64,000 nt of DNA from Eumeta japonica (taxonomy: Eukaryota > Arthropoda > Insecta > Lepidoptera > Psychidae), in contig BGZK01001334.1 in the NCBI GenBank assembly GCA_005406025.1, positions 105,075 through 169,074 on the forward strand, read 5' to 3'. This document shows positions 1 to 11,480 of this stretch, piece by piece. The notes under the pieces were generated by a model. The model was not told the DNA's origin. It was given only the letters and a program-made list of their open reading frames with translations, and did not search any database. A program made the position numbers and the translations under genes. Numbering within the stretch: the first letter of the stretch is position 1; the number at the start of each line of letters is the position of its first letter.

Positions 1-730
1 GAAGAACTGCATAGCGTCGTCAGGGTGCACCCCCTGATTTGTGAGCTTACACTGAGGTCATTGTAAAACTTTAATAACTCAATCCCAAATTGTAGTCGTT
101 TGAAAACTACAGTTCATAGCTGCCTGCAGAAGATACAAAAAAATGACATTGTTTATACTTTTGTTAAAATACTATACGATAATTTGACGTGCACGATTTT
201 CGTCGGCTTCCTATTACATGACATGCCTTTGAATTTAATACTGACACAGTATTTTTATTGGCAGCACGCGAGATCAGAGGCAGCAGAGCGAGCGGGCGCG
301 GCGGGGTGTGGGGCGGGCGCGCGGGGCTATCGGGGCGCATTTATGAGAGATGCGGCTGATATGATGCCCGCTTTTAGAGGCGGCTGCTAGCGCCCGATAA
401 GGGCCTCCCTCGCCCCCCGCCGCCCGCCGCCTCCGCCGCCTGCGCCAGTCTCCAGCTTTATACGTGCTTTGTGCTTTGCTCAAATGTTTAGATATATTTC
501 GTAAATAAATCGGAATGTCGTGTTCTCTGTGCTTTTATGTGGTATAACACTATAAAACTTTTATTCGTATTTGATAAAGTATTTATTAAACTTATAATAA
601 AATCATTATTATAAATTTGTCATTGTCGAATTTCATTACACGAATTATAATTAATAAAAGCTAAAATGTAATAAATAAAGATGTGGAAAGTTTGTTGCAA
701 TTTTGTGTCTTCAGTTGCTATATATACAAA
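1..730. other. AT-rich non-coding DNA
   Basis: I see no gene here. ORFs of up to about 96 codons exist only where the GC islet at 280-440 removes stop codons, and they run straight from AT-rich into GC-rich composition with no recognisable domain. The rest is AT-rich DNA with poly-T and poly-A runs. Confidence 0.6.
280..440. promoter_or_regulatory. GC-rich islet with GATA-type site
   Basis: About 160 bp of very GC-rich, CpG-rich DNA stands out from AT-rich flanks. It carries CGATAAG at 395-401 and a TATCG at about 329. It is the first of a series of similar islets through the window. A regulatory role is inferred from composition and motif recurrence only. Confidence 0.35.
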
Positions 731-910
731 AGTAAAGCGAAAAGTGAACTCATATTTGGAGTAAAACTGGCTTTAGTTATTGTACTTCAATAAAACAATA
801 TATATATATATATATACTTCATACTTCTACAAACTATATATATAGTTTTATTGAAGTACAATAACTAAAGCCAGTTTTACTCCAAATATGAGTTCACTTT
901 TCGCTTTACT
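731..910. repeat. Perfect long inverted repeat (66-bp arms)
   Basis: Bases 731-796 are the exact reverse complement of 845-910, with a 48-bp spacer (797-844) made largely of TA dinucleotides. The arms contain mixed, non-simple sequence, so the match is not a low-complexity artefact. Transcribed, it would form a 66-bp perfect hairpin. No transposase and no clear target duplication are visible. It could be a foldback mobile element, a recent inverted duplication, a hairpin-RNA locus or an assembly artefact at a read fold-back. Confidence 0.9.
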
Positions 911-2079
911 CATTAAATTAATTTAAATCATGTAAACTTAAAATTACTTACATAAAATTAACACATTATACGTAAATTGGTTAAAGCTATGTGATTCAAG
1001 ACTATATTAAGGATGCTTTTCGTTAAATTTTGAATTTATTGTATGTTTACATGACATCTGTACGACTTTCCGTTTAAAGGGGGTATTGACCTCTAACCGA
1101 ATCGATGCTAAAGGACGATGATAATTTATGATGTAGGTCATATCTCATTCAAAGATCGGTTTCTGTATTGCGATTACCATTACTATGACAGTCGTTAACA
1201 AAAAATAATATAGCGGTCAGAAAGCGGTAGCGGTGCCATCTGCGTAAACGTGAAAAGATACGCTGAATACGCAGGTGTACTGGCGCCGTCGTTAATCTGC
1301 TCGAACGCCTTCATTCTTTTACGTCCCCAGCAGTCACGTAGTGTTTTAAAAGTATCCCTGGATTGTTTTGAGAAGACTTTTCCAATCGTATACTATCTTT
1401 ATATTTTCATTTGGCTTTTTGACGAGTGTAGGTCGATGTGGCATCATTATTTTATGTATGCAATCGATATATTTTAACAAGAGCAGGTGTTTGAAACTAA
1501 AACGAAGATCATGGCTTCTCCGAGTCAAAATTTATACTAAGAAAAACATTTGTAAGGCAGCGAATCGACCTCAAAATATCGGCTCTTTCTCCTCCGCCGC
1601 GCGCGACGCTTCATAGTCCTCATTAACGTAACGAACTCTGATACTTTAGGTGTGGAGTGGTGTAATTAAATTTTGGATTTGAAGATAGATATGTTCCTGC
1701 AGCATCAAACTGCATCCCCTGATTTTATTATCTGAGAGTTTTCTGAATTGCCTCCCACTATGGAAGCAAATTTAAAGATGTATTCACGTTAAAAACCTTT
1801 GATTTCAAATGCATATAACGACATAACTTAAAATTTTGAGACGCCTCTCAGACGCAGTTCGTAGGAGCACAATGGAAACGAAGCTTATTTGACATTTTTA
1901 TTTACTAATACATGTAGCGAATAGCAATACCAAACTCGTTTATTTACGGAGTAAACTCGGATGCGCAATATCGTATACGCGAGGACGTAGTTTCTACAGG
2001 CAGGGTGATCTCACGACTTAAACATATCGCATGTAACACTCCGTATAGTATCGAGATACACGGAACGAGATGAGTCCGG
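911..2079. other. Non-coding DNA
   Basis: I recognise no gene. Two overlapping ORFs near 1250-1616 lack any recognisable motif. A CTCF-like 10-mer lies on the minus strand at 1233-1242. The composition is otherwise plain AT-rich. Confidence 0.5.
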
Positions 2080-2370
2080 TAGGTCATCGACGCCCGCGCT
2101 TCCTCGCGGTCCGCCGCTCGAGCAAATCACGAAACGGCCCAAAACGCGCGGCGCGCAGATAGGCAAATCTATTAACCGGCTCCGGCGCGACTCGGTTACA
2201 TGTCCACAGCGCCGGAGATGGCTATCGCGGCGCCCACGCGGCGGACCCACGGCGATACCGCGGCGCGGCCGGCGCGGCCCGGCGCTCGTTATGGCCCGCG
2301 CGGCCCGACGCCTTCTACGCGGCCGGCCGGCGATCGCGAACGAGGCTGGTGCTGTCGTTGGCTTACACGG
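2080..2370. promoter_or_regulatory. GC-rich islet
   Basis: Roughly 290 bp is dense in GCGCGGC and GGCCGG. It includes TATCGCG at about 2224 and CGATACCG near 2254. The flanks are AT-rich. The open frames on both strands here are by-products of high GC. Regulatory status is inferred. Confidence 0.33.
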
Positions 2371-3029
2371 TGGATGACCGTGCTTAAGGGAGAAATATTG
2401 TAGTACATTGAAGTGTGTTTATTTAAAGGAATATTTTTAATTTTCAATTTAATACTTTACATAAAAAATAGTTTTGCCTTGGTACAATTTCATATTTGTT
2501 ATATAGTAGAGGTCATTCGCGCGTTTTGCTAGGCTTTATGGATTATGAAAGTATTTGATATGTTCGATAATTAGTAAATGATGCCGGGACAAAAAAAAGT
2601 CTTACAATTATTTATGTACAATGAAAACGATTTTTAGAAATTTATATATTGTTTTAAATAATATAATAAAATACAGATTTCACAATATAATACTGACAGT
2701 GTGAACAAAATCATAGTGTACAACTTGTTGCCTATAGGTAACGAGTTGCTCAATTTAGTGTAGTACGCCCAAGCGTTTCTAGACAACACGGTTAACGCCG
2801 TGCCAAATCAAATATTAATATAGAAATATTGCTATATTATATAGATTAATGTCTAATGTACACGTAATATATGTGTAAATACAAATTGTATGTTTATCTT
2901 GCGTAATTATAACAATATAATCATTTACATCTCCGTGTTGCAATATGGATTATTAATGTTGTCGCGATTTGGAGCGATCTGACTTAGGGTTGCGTATTTT
3001 ACAATTGGAATTCGTAAACTATCACAGCG

Positions 3030-3240
3030 GAACGTGACGGCAGACGCGGACGGGCGCGCGCCGGCCGCAGCGCCGTAATCGATTCACTCCAGACGCGCTA
3101 TCTCGGACTAAATATACAAACGCGCCGGGCTTATCGCGGGCCGAGTTTCGCGTCCGCGTCTCCACGGCCGCGCCGACCACGACGCGTCATTTTCACGGTT
3201 GACGCACGCTTTTTAGACTCGCGGTTAGGGTCGGATTATT
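3030..3240. promoter_or_regulatory. GC-rich islet with TTATCGCG
   Basis: CpG-rich DNA contains TTATCGCG at 3131-3138 and ATCGAT near 3077. It is sharply bounded by AT-rich sequence on both sides. Confidence 0.35.
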
Positions 3241-3743
3241 ACTGTCTTTTATACTGAGTGCGGGTTTTCTAACTCTTCAGACTGAAATATTAATTTTAAT
3301 AATCATCGGACTGCGATAGGAAATATTTTTCTGTGATCCTATCCTTACATTAAACCTCCTAAGCGGAAATCTTCAATACATTTTTCATAGTTATTTTTTG
3401 GATTCGCCCAATACGTATTAGGACAATGTGGGAATTTTGAAAACCTATGCTCTCTTCTTGAAAAAGGCTTGTGTTTTGCATTCGTAATGTCGCAGGTCTG
3501 GCAGTTCCTAATTTATTTTAAATGTGTACCAATATTCATATTTTATATTAAAAATCTCGTTTCGACAGCGCATTCGTGTTACGCACGTTGTTCTTTGTGT
3601 TATAAGTTTACATAGATGTATTATGTATATGTCTAACATTTACAGTCACATACGAAAATAAATTTCGTAAAAGTTGGATAAATTGATTTACTTGTAGGGG
3701 AGTTTTTACAAGTTGTTGTTAATTAAATTACATACAAATAATT

Positions 3744-3748
<5 letters not shown>

Positions 3749-3805
<57 letters not shown>
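3749..3805. repeat. (TA)n microsatellite
   Basis: An uninterrupted TA dinucleotide run of about 57 bp sits in AT-rich DNA between two GC islets. It is probably length-polymorphic. Confidence 0.95.
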
Positions 3806-3809
<4 letters not shown>

Positions 3810-4019
3810 ATTATAAAAAAATGTGACTTTATTACATTAAAAGTAAATAAGAAAGGTTTTAATATTCGAAAGTACGATACATTTTGTCAAAAAAAAAGCT
3901 GCTTACTCGAAAAAAAAAATCACGAACGATTAAAAAAAGTAATGAAATCATTTTTTTATTTTGAAGAAATCAGAAGTATTTATTGAACATATCTAGCACG
4001 ACCCTAAATATCTAATTTA

Positions 4020-4310
4020 GAAGTTCAGTCGCTTCCGCCCGCACACGTAGCGGCGTGCCGCCACCGACAGCGGACACTCGCCCCATACGCGACCCATCGC
4101 TCAGTTATCAGCGGAGCTTTTTTCTCTAATATCTCTCATATCTGACGGCAGAATTTATAGCCTAATTACCTGAGGTTATTGTTCGAGATTTATTCGCCGG
4201 CCGGCCCGCGGTTTTATTGATTTGATAAAGTGCGCGTCGTGATTTCGGCGCTAATGGGCGCGATACGGCGATGCGCCGCGATAGCCTAACGAACGCCCGC
4301 TAATGAAAAT
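4020..4310. promoter_or_regulatory. GC-rich islet with several GATA-type sites
   Basis: GC-rich segments alternate with TTATCAG near 4106, TTGATAAAG near 4223, CGATACGG near 4261 and CGATAG near 4279. This is one of the richest GATA-type clusters in the left part of the window. Confidence 0.38.
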
Positions 4311-5309
4311 ATTGAGCCTCTTTACCCACACAGCGATACAGACGGTCGCGGGCCGCGCTCGTTTGCCGTTTCGCGATTCGGTTTGTCGATATTTTAAAAG
4401 CGTTTTGAGTTATCGCACACCCCTGTTGTTTTTCTCCGTTTTGTATGTTGTCAAAATTTTAACAGGCTCAGTCGGTGTACGTTAGTGGAAGACAAAATTC
4501 ACGGTATGTTTGCGAGTTTGTCTCAAAGACTATGGTAAGGAACTTGTCGGTTGTAGTGAGTGGCGTACCCTTCTATTGAATCGAGTACTACGACGGCGGT
4601 GCATCACCTTTTCAAATTATAATGCCGTCTATTATTTTCAGAATTGTGACCGGCGAGTGATCTAACTGAGTGAGGCCTACAAACTGGTTGTTTTTGGTCA
4701 TTGTTGACCAACGAGGTACATACGAGTCGGTCATCTGATCGGGGCGAGAAGGTGTTGTTGAAGGTCTGTCTGTACGATAGCTTACTTTTGTTCAAGATGC
4801 GATACTACATGAATCCGAAGATATTCCCTTGGCCCTAGTTCCTTGCGTTTCTGATGAAACTAGATCGAGTTATGTTTTGCTCATTTTATTACTTTATTGT
4901 GATAATTATTGAATTAGAAAAATCCGAGAGGAATAAAAATAAGAGTAGGAAATACTCTTTTTTTTTTAGAAATCAACTATTTCGGAATCAACAAATTAGT
5001 ATGTTTGATTAAGTTTTACATAAAATTGATTATACTTATATTCTTTACAAATGTTTTCTATCTTATTTACAACTCAAAATAATATGTAATAATTATATAG
5101 GCTTAATTTAAATTGTCTATTTAGATATAAATTATAATGTTTGCTTAAATTGATATTAAAAACAGAAAAGACTTTATTTTTATATGTTGGTTTGTAATGG
5201 ATAAACTCAAAAACAACTTAATCGATTTTAAAAATGCTTTAAAATAAAATGATGACATTTGTATCATTATTATTTAAACTATAGATTATTATTTAAAACT
5301 TTAAAACGC
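4311..5309. other. Non-coding DNA
   Basis: I see no gene. A moderately GC-balanced part (about 4490-4870) has no coding potential that I can read in any frame. The remainder to 5309 is AT-rich. Confidence 0.5.
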
Positions 5310-5560
5310 TCCATAAGAAATAGAACGGCCTCGGTGTCTTTCGAACGCCCAGCCGCCGAAACAGAGTTTGGAATCAAAAGCGGGACCGTGGTAGGAATCG
5401 AGAGTCGGACAAATTGGGATCGAGAATACACCGGGATCGGGATCGAGATTGGGATAGCGAACGGGATCATGATTAATAGCGTGATCCATCGACGAAGGAC
5501 TTGATTGTATGCCTAAGCACACCCGCGGGCGGAACCCGTAATGTAGGAAAATGAGTGTAT
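5310..5560 (+). repeat. GGGATC hexamer-periodic repeat, copy 1
   Basis: Between about 5370 and 5480 the sequence is a loose 6-bp periodic tract of GGGATC, GAGATT and GGGATA type units. It ends with an AACGGGATCATGATTAAT segment and a degenerate GC-rich tail near 5520. A second copy with the same order of parts lies at 5800-6046. The periodic codons create Arg/Glu/Asp/Ile-rich open frames on both strands that are not genes. Confidence 0.7.
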
Positions 5561-5799
5561 TTTGTTCATTTTTTTTTGCGTGCCTGAAGCATTCATCCGA
5601 TCGTCATCACCATCACGTTTCTGAAAAAGAAAACTGGCAAAAGTCCCCGATTTAACCTGTTTATTTGTACTATTGAATAGAATTAACTACTGAATCGATT
5701 CTATGAATTATTTCACTCATACAAAACTACACTATCTCCGAGTAGTACAGTCAAAATTTTGTCTCAGTACTAGTATTTGTCCCGGATTGCTCCACATCG

Positions 5800-6046
5800 G
5801 AACTGTGATCGGTAACGAAATCGATATTATAGATGGAAAGAGGAGCAGAATCAAGAATCGAAATCGATTGTGGGACTAAAATTAAAATGAAGAGCATGAG
5901 CAGAACGGAAATAAGAAACAGTATCGAAATTAGAATTTAAAGTTGGATAGCGAACGGGATTACGGTTAAGATCGTAATCGGTCGATGTACAAGATGAAGG
6001 AATTCGATCTATGTCCACGCGGACGGACCCCCGGACGAAAGCTAGT
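5800..6046 (+). mobile_element. GGGATC-repeat copy with Helitron-like 3' end
   Basis: This is the same layout as 5310-5560: AATCGAAATCG-type hexamers, then GATAGCGAACGGGATTACGG (from 5946), then a GC-rich tail at 6015-6046 ending GCTAGT. A GC-rich hairpin-prone tail ending CTAG before T is the pattern of Helitron 3' termini common in Lepidoptera. The 5' end is not identified and no Rep/helicase is present, so it would be a non-autonomous copy. Family assignment is by pattern only. Confidence 0.45.
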
Positions 6047-6379
6047 GTAGTGATATAAACTCACTTTACCTAATTCTAAACTAATTGTCACTTAAATAGT
6101 TTATTTATCAACCAAACTTAATGTAGAGTTTTAAAAACAAAATCTTACTTATACACTAACCGATACACAGGCGTAAATAAACGTGTAATAAAATTAGATC
6201 TCAATAAACGGACTAAAATTAAATAATACCATAAGTCCATAATACACGATGACCTTACTAAATTACCGTTTGAAGGTAGTTTCGTGTTTCAAATCATTAT
6301 GCATGCATGCACGTTGCACCGCCTAAAAGTCGTAGAGCGGCATACAGTCAGTTGTAGGAGCTTTCATGTGTTAGTCAAA

Positions 6380-6465
6380 GAGTGTTATCAGCGCGGGTCA
6401 GGGCGGGCGGCGCCCTTATCAGCTCGCCGCACGCCGCACGCTGCGCCCCCTTGCGCCGGTGACAA
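6380..6465. promoter_or_regulatory. Short GC islet flanked by two TTATCAG(C) sites
   Basis: TTATCAGC at 6385-6392 and TTATCAGC at 6416-6423 bracket a GGGCGGGCGGCG core, followed by a CGC-rich stretch. The same site is repeated in the same orientation about 31 bp apart, roughly three helical turns. Confidence 0.4.
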
Positions 6466-7614
6466 CCATGCTGTTTTATTTTATGTCATCGTACACACAG
6501 TTTCGTTTTGAAATTGTTTCCTAATAAATATTTTTAACAGGAATCGAAAATAATCCAAGTCCTTGTTGTAATTATTTAACATAATGTATTCAACTTTCAA
6601 TTATTATGCTACATTTAAATGTAAGTATATTAAAAATACATTCGAAATTGATTTCCAAAGAGAACTGTTTCGAACATCTACTAGAATTGTAAAATATAAT
6701 TTTTGAAAATTTCTACATGAAAATATGTGTAAAAAATTGTAATAAAAAAATAAAATGACCACAACGAGTATGATAACTGGTAACATTTCTGAAAACTTAA
6801 GACGAAAGAGTAAGTTATTATCTCTATTATACATTAATAAATATATTTTTTAAACTTATACGGTTTTTTTATATTAGTTATCATAATACGACTTACTCTC
6901 GTCACATGGATACTAGATGGCGATAAGCTTCTCGCAACAAGTGCTACTATTTTCTTTAGTATGCACAGGTTCATATTATTGTATCGTTTGACGCCTGTCC
7001 CGTAGATAGACACAATGGCGACATTAAAATTAAGTAATCTCTGCGCCACCTAGCGGCGCATTCAATGCTAACCATAAGTTATCGTAAGTGGACGCTGGCC
7101 TATCTGAATTGCTACATCTAACGAAACGTAAGCCTAAAAGTTCATCGTATTTAACAGATTTTTATCGTTATACAATTCCAGATGGTTATTGTGATTGCAA
7201 TCAAAATTTTTCTATTTACGTCGAGATTGGATTTCAAGTCGTCCATTTCATAAGTGGGTTGCGGAAACGTCGCGATCGGGTCACTTACGAGGCATTAATT
7301 GTTACAACAAATAGTGTAATAGGCATAAGACAAAGCGATTAAAATAATCGGCCTCGTTAAACATTAATCAAATTTTAATTCACGTGGCGTATCAGCAGCG
7401 CATCTAGTTCGGCCGTAACGGCGCTGCGGTCGTCTTATCTTGATTTATCTCTATTGCTCAACGTTTATGGTTTACTTAAGGAATAATATTGTGTTAAATA
7501 AATTATATGAAAAATATTAACGCAGTATAGAGGGATTGATGATGTACGTCGTAGTAAATGTGATTCCGACTGCATGAGGGTTTTTTTTTTCATTAGCATT
7601 ATCGAGGGACCGTG
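6466..7614. other. Non-coding DNA
   Basis: No gene is recognised. The ORF at 7088-7342 has no recognisable domain. A near-match to a CTCF core lies at 6914-6923, and a GCGCC-ACCTA-GCGGCGC quasi-palindrome lies at 7043-7059. The rest is AT-rich. Confidence 0.5.
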
Positions 7615-7730
7615 AACGAGCATGCGAGCTACAAGAGTATATGAGGTCACCGCCGCCCATGGACACTTGCTACATAGGAGGAATCACTTGTGTGTTGCCG
7701 GCTTCTTGGTTAGGAATAGGATATCTGACG
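7615..7730 (-). mobile_element. LINE 3'-end fragment
   Basis: On the minus strand this reads AAGCCGGCAACACACAAGTG, then GTGTCCATGGGCGGCGGTGA. From family knowledge this matches the 3' end of a very common lepidopteran LINE family (CR1/Jockey-like). The copy is degraded, and coding sequence upstream (toward 7900) is not readable. The rest, up to about 8430, has no gene. Confidence 0.6.
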
Positions 7731-8437
7731 GAGGAAGGAGTAGGCCGACGGAGGGAGACTTTGGGATGATGGAGTGGGGAGTGAGCCACCGGAACTCTCA
7801 CTCATTGAACAAATTGAAAAAGTGGAAACTGTTACTTCACGCCTGTGCTCTTACCCGACAGCAAGGAAATGGATATGTTTTTCGCACGTATTCCGTGGAT
7901 TCCTACCATTAAGGTGTCATAAGATCTGTCTTAACAGTCCAATTATTCTTCGATAGGCGATGTCAACCAAAAAATTGAAATGGTCAATTTTAGGTGCCAT
8001 AACTTCGAAAAAATTTTTTGTTTTTCCAAACCAATCAAGTAGGTTATCCAAAATTTAACGTTTAAAGGGTGATTACAAAAATCCATACGACTTCTATGTT
8101 TAAAGGGAAATAATAAATTGCAAAACCTACCTACCATTACCTACTTGTATGAAAAAATAAAATAAACTTCAGTATAACTAATTTAAATGTCGTAAAGTTA
8201 TTGCAGACGGAGACAAGCCAAAATTACAAAATATACTAAAAAATCTATCCCAATGCGCAATGTGCCAATAAAAGAAATTTATACGAATATTACAGGGAAA
8301 TATGAGGTTAACACAATAGACGACGAGAAAGCAAATTTGGTATAGTGTTTAAACAAAAGCAAAAAGAAATAGATAAAAAAATAAAGAAACTCGACTGCCT
8401 AAAAGTGAAATAAAAAGATGGAAACAAGATGATGTAT
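7731..8437. other. Non-coding DNA, possibly LINE-derived at the left
   Basis: Bases 7731-7900 may be older LINE sequence continuing the minus-strand 3' end next to it, but I cannot confirm a reading frame. Bases 7900-8437 are AT-rich with no features. Confidence 0.4.
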
Positions 8438-8548
8438 CCAATCAAATATGATAAATGTTTGTAGTCGGAGGCATCAAATTCATATTTTCTTGCTCCCTCT
8501 ACAGCAAATATTTGCCTCCGACAGCAAATATTTGTCATATTTGATTGG
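8438..8548. repeat. Foldback repeat with about 36-bp imperfect arms
   Basis: Bases 8438-8473 and 8513-8548 are inverted copies with about four mismatches, both ending inward in a TCGGAGGCA / TGCCTCCGA core. The 39-bp spacer shares ACAGCAAATATTTG with the right arm, as a direct repeat at 8501-8514 and 8521-8534. This suggests a small foldback MITE or stepwise local duplication. No coding sequence is present. Confidence 0.8.
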
Positions 8549-9784
8549 TTGATTTTTTAAGGACAATTCCACACCATCTTATATACAATATGATAATCGT
8601 ACACAATACGACTCTATTAATACTCTCATTATGATTTTTTCGTTATTCAAGTCGAGTGACAATGTGATGAATAAGTATTGATTTGTTACGATCCGTTTGG
8701 CAGTCAATTGACTACAGCGAACAGGCCGTGGAAGTGCGTCAAGTAAGAGAGAGGCACAGAAAATAATGAACGCTTACAATAGAAGAGAAGATTAAGGGCA
8801 GTATTAACAATCGGCCATCACATGTATAGTGTGGGTTCCGTAGTTAATATAATATCTGCGCACTTCCAAACATTTAAGACCTGTCCATAGACAGCGACGA
8901 TAGCTAAAGCAGCCCGACACCATAAAGAAAAATTGAAATAACATATACGACCGTTGTCAGGCATCTTGCAGTGTGACTGATGAGATGTGAGGATATCTTA
9001 CTTTAACAAAAAATACCAATTAAAATCTTAATATCTCATTAACTTACGCCTGCATAGAAAGAGTTTTCAAAGCATATTTTAATCAATTTTGTAGTACCTA
9101 TTCAATAATGTCCTAATAAAGGGGGTGTATGCGGATGACGAAATATTCAGCTTCACTTTACGGTAGGGACGAGTACCTACAATATTAAAAAATATGTGTA
9201 TTGTGTAGTTTTTTAGGCCTTAATAGACATACATATATATAACGTCGTGTTATTTTATAGCACTAATAGTCATCGATTAAAAACATTGTGATGTACGGAC
9301 GGCAAACTGATATGACAAGATTTCTGTTTTGAATACTTCATTTTAAAAAAGTACTAAAAGGACAGTAATTCTACTTCTTTTGACGAATATAGTATTAAAA
9401 CATTGACAAAAAATATTTACTTTATTATTTGTTATTGTCACTAAGATTTATGGTTAGCAATACTTAGTACCTTACTGGATAGATTCGTTTTAAAAGTGAT
9501 AGAAAAATGTATGCAAACGTTTTATTATTATTGACTTTTAAATATAAAAGTCATATTAAACAAAAATGCAGTCGGTTATATATTAATTCATAAGACATAT
9601 TCTTTTGAATATAATAAGAACAAAAACATGAAAGCATTTTTCATCTGACAATAATATCTGTCAATTGGTAACGACAAAAATAAATTTTAAATACAAACTT
9701 TTATAGTACAATGCATATATACTCAGTAAAATAAATTTTGGAAAATCTTCAGTCAAAAATAAACATCTCGAACTAGTTGTTTGG

Positions 9785-9875
9785 GAGCAGTTTCGTACGA
9801 AGTTGATAAGATTGGCGGGCGTGTTGAGGGCGGGCGGGCGGCGCTATCGCGGCGGCCAGACGCTCCGCCGTGTCC
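9785..9875. promoter_or_regulatory. Short GC islet with GATA-type sites
   Basis: A GATAAG near 9806 is followed by GGGCGGGCGGGCGGCG and TATCGCGG near 9846. Flanks are strongly AT-rich. The layout (GATA site, G-rich run, TATCGCG) resembles other islets. Confidence 0.38.
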
Positions 9876-10584
9876 AATAACTACGGCAGAACAACCCATT
9901 CCTTTGAGGATATCTTAAATATAGAATTCGCCTAGCAGGAAACGTATTCCGAATTACTATTGTAACTAATTATAAATTTATAATAAATAATTCTTTAACT
10001 GTTTTATAATGGTGAATACAATACATTGGTATAAGATATGAGGGAAACATGGCAAAAATCTTATTTTGATTCTTGTCTATCATGTGAGCCACGAGGACTT
10101 ACATAAAATATGAGTGAATCTTGATTGTCGATTCTCAAAATTATAACTAAGAATTTGTACCTAAATGTGATTGGTTTATTTTATATTTGAGCACAATCCA
10201 TCCAGTTTACTTAGTAATAAGAGCATAATTCATGCAACTATAAACTTAGGATTCTCAACGTATTTTGATATGTTATACTTTACATTTTATCGAGGAATTT
10301 TCGTAATCGTTAAAATCCTTCATAGATATATAAAATATTTAAATTTTCTACAGCAAACACCCTCTTCAGATTATTTATTCCATAGACACGAGAAACGAGA
10401 TTTTTATTTCAATATATAAATTTCTTTTGCATTCTTGTAGGTATTTTAGAAGATTCCTTTCACGCATTTAAACATTACTGTCAGTACTTTATATATAAAA
10501 TATTTACAGTCTTGAAATTAATTAATTTAACAATTCATATTATTCAAACAAATATCTATAACGTTACTTTATTCACTGCACACA

Positions 10585-10900
10585 GACCGCACAGCGCTCG
10601 CGGCGTTATCGCGACGCAGCCTGCATTCGGGCTGCAACTTGCACCTCCGCAACAACAGTTTAATTACAACTGCAACACACCCTTACGTCAGCCGCGAGCC
10701 GATAGTTAACGGTTCCGTATCGGAAACTACTAAAACTTTCGGCCCGTCTCGTGTCGGAGGCGATCTCGCAAGTTCGCGAGGTGTCGGCCGGCGCGACGCC
10801 GTATCTGGGATGCCCGTGTGCAACTATGCGGCAAACTTACGAAATATCTGCACTCTCCGCTTGAAGTTTAGTGTGCGCCCGTGACGCGCGTGGGCCGTTG
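10585..10900. promoter_or_regulatory. GC islet with TTATCGCG
   Basis: TTATCGCG lies at 10606-10613 and CCGATAG near 10699, with a broad moderately GC-rich region to about 10,900. Overlapping plus-strand ORFs of 65 and 81 codons in different frames have no recognisable content. Confidence 0.33.
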
Positions 10901-11224
10901 CCTGCCTGCAAACGGGCAGAAGTATCGATGGACCGACGTATACACACATTTGGCAATAAGTTTCGGTTCGAATTCTGAATACTGTTTTAGGGTTCCACGT
11001 TTCAAAGGTAAAACTGAACCCTTCAAAGTTTTATGTTAGTTTAACATCATATCTATATATCTAACACAAAGTTATGTTAGTTATACCATTAAACATTAAA
11101 GCACGGCTATTTTTATTACCCTCTATTTGTTGGATTTGTCTCCGCCCCGAGTAGCAGAATAACAAATAAAAGTATAGAAAGTTCACGAAAAAAAATGTCA
11201 AGAAAAATCGTTTTATTTTTACCA

Positions 11225-11480
11225 TTAATGCCTAAGCGAGGAGCAAGACCGGTATTGAGATCTGTATTAGAATCGAGAGTCGGACGGGGACCAGCAGTGG
11301 AATCAGAATCGAGGTCGAGAAAAGAACGACGATCGTGATCAAAATTGACAAAAAAATCGGCCGACATAGAAGGTGAATGCATTAATTCTACGTCTAAGGG
11401 AGCGAAACTCGGGACACATTTGAATAATAATAAAAATTCTAAATTTTTTAATTTACGCCCAGCGAAGCGTGCGGGTAACT
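11225..11480. mobile_element. GGGATC-type repeat plus Helitron-like tail
   Basis: Hexamer-like GAATCGAGAGTCGGACGGGG and AATCAGAATCGAGGTCGAGA stretches (11,270-11,320) resemble the copies near 5.3 and 5.8 kb. Downstream, ACGCCCAGCGAAGCGTGCGG (from 11,454) can form a short GC stem and resembles a frequent lepidopteran Helitron 3' hairpin. The expected CTAGT end is degraded (CTGATAG). Non-autonomous and old. Confidence 0.4.

Larger units (their letters stand above)
8549..11224. other. AT-rich non-coding DNA with two GC islets
   Basis: I see no gene. Islets at 9785-9875 and 10585-10900 are listed separately. ORFs at 10171-10419 and 10512-10884 are unsupported. Confidence 0.55.

Noticed and set aside
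10940..10985. GGTTCGAATTC resembling a tRNA B box
   Set aside because: No A box at the right distance and no acceptor stem.
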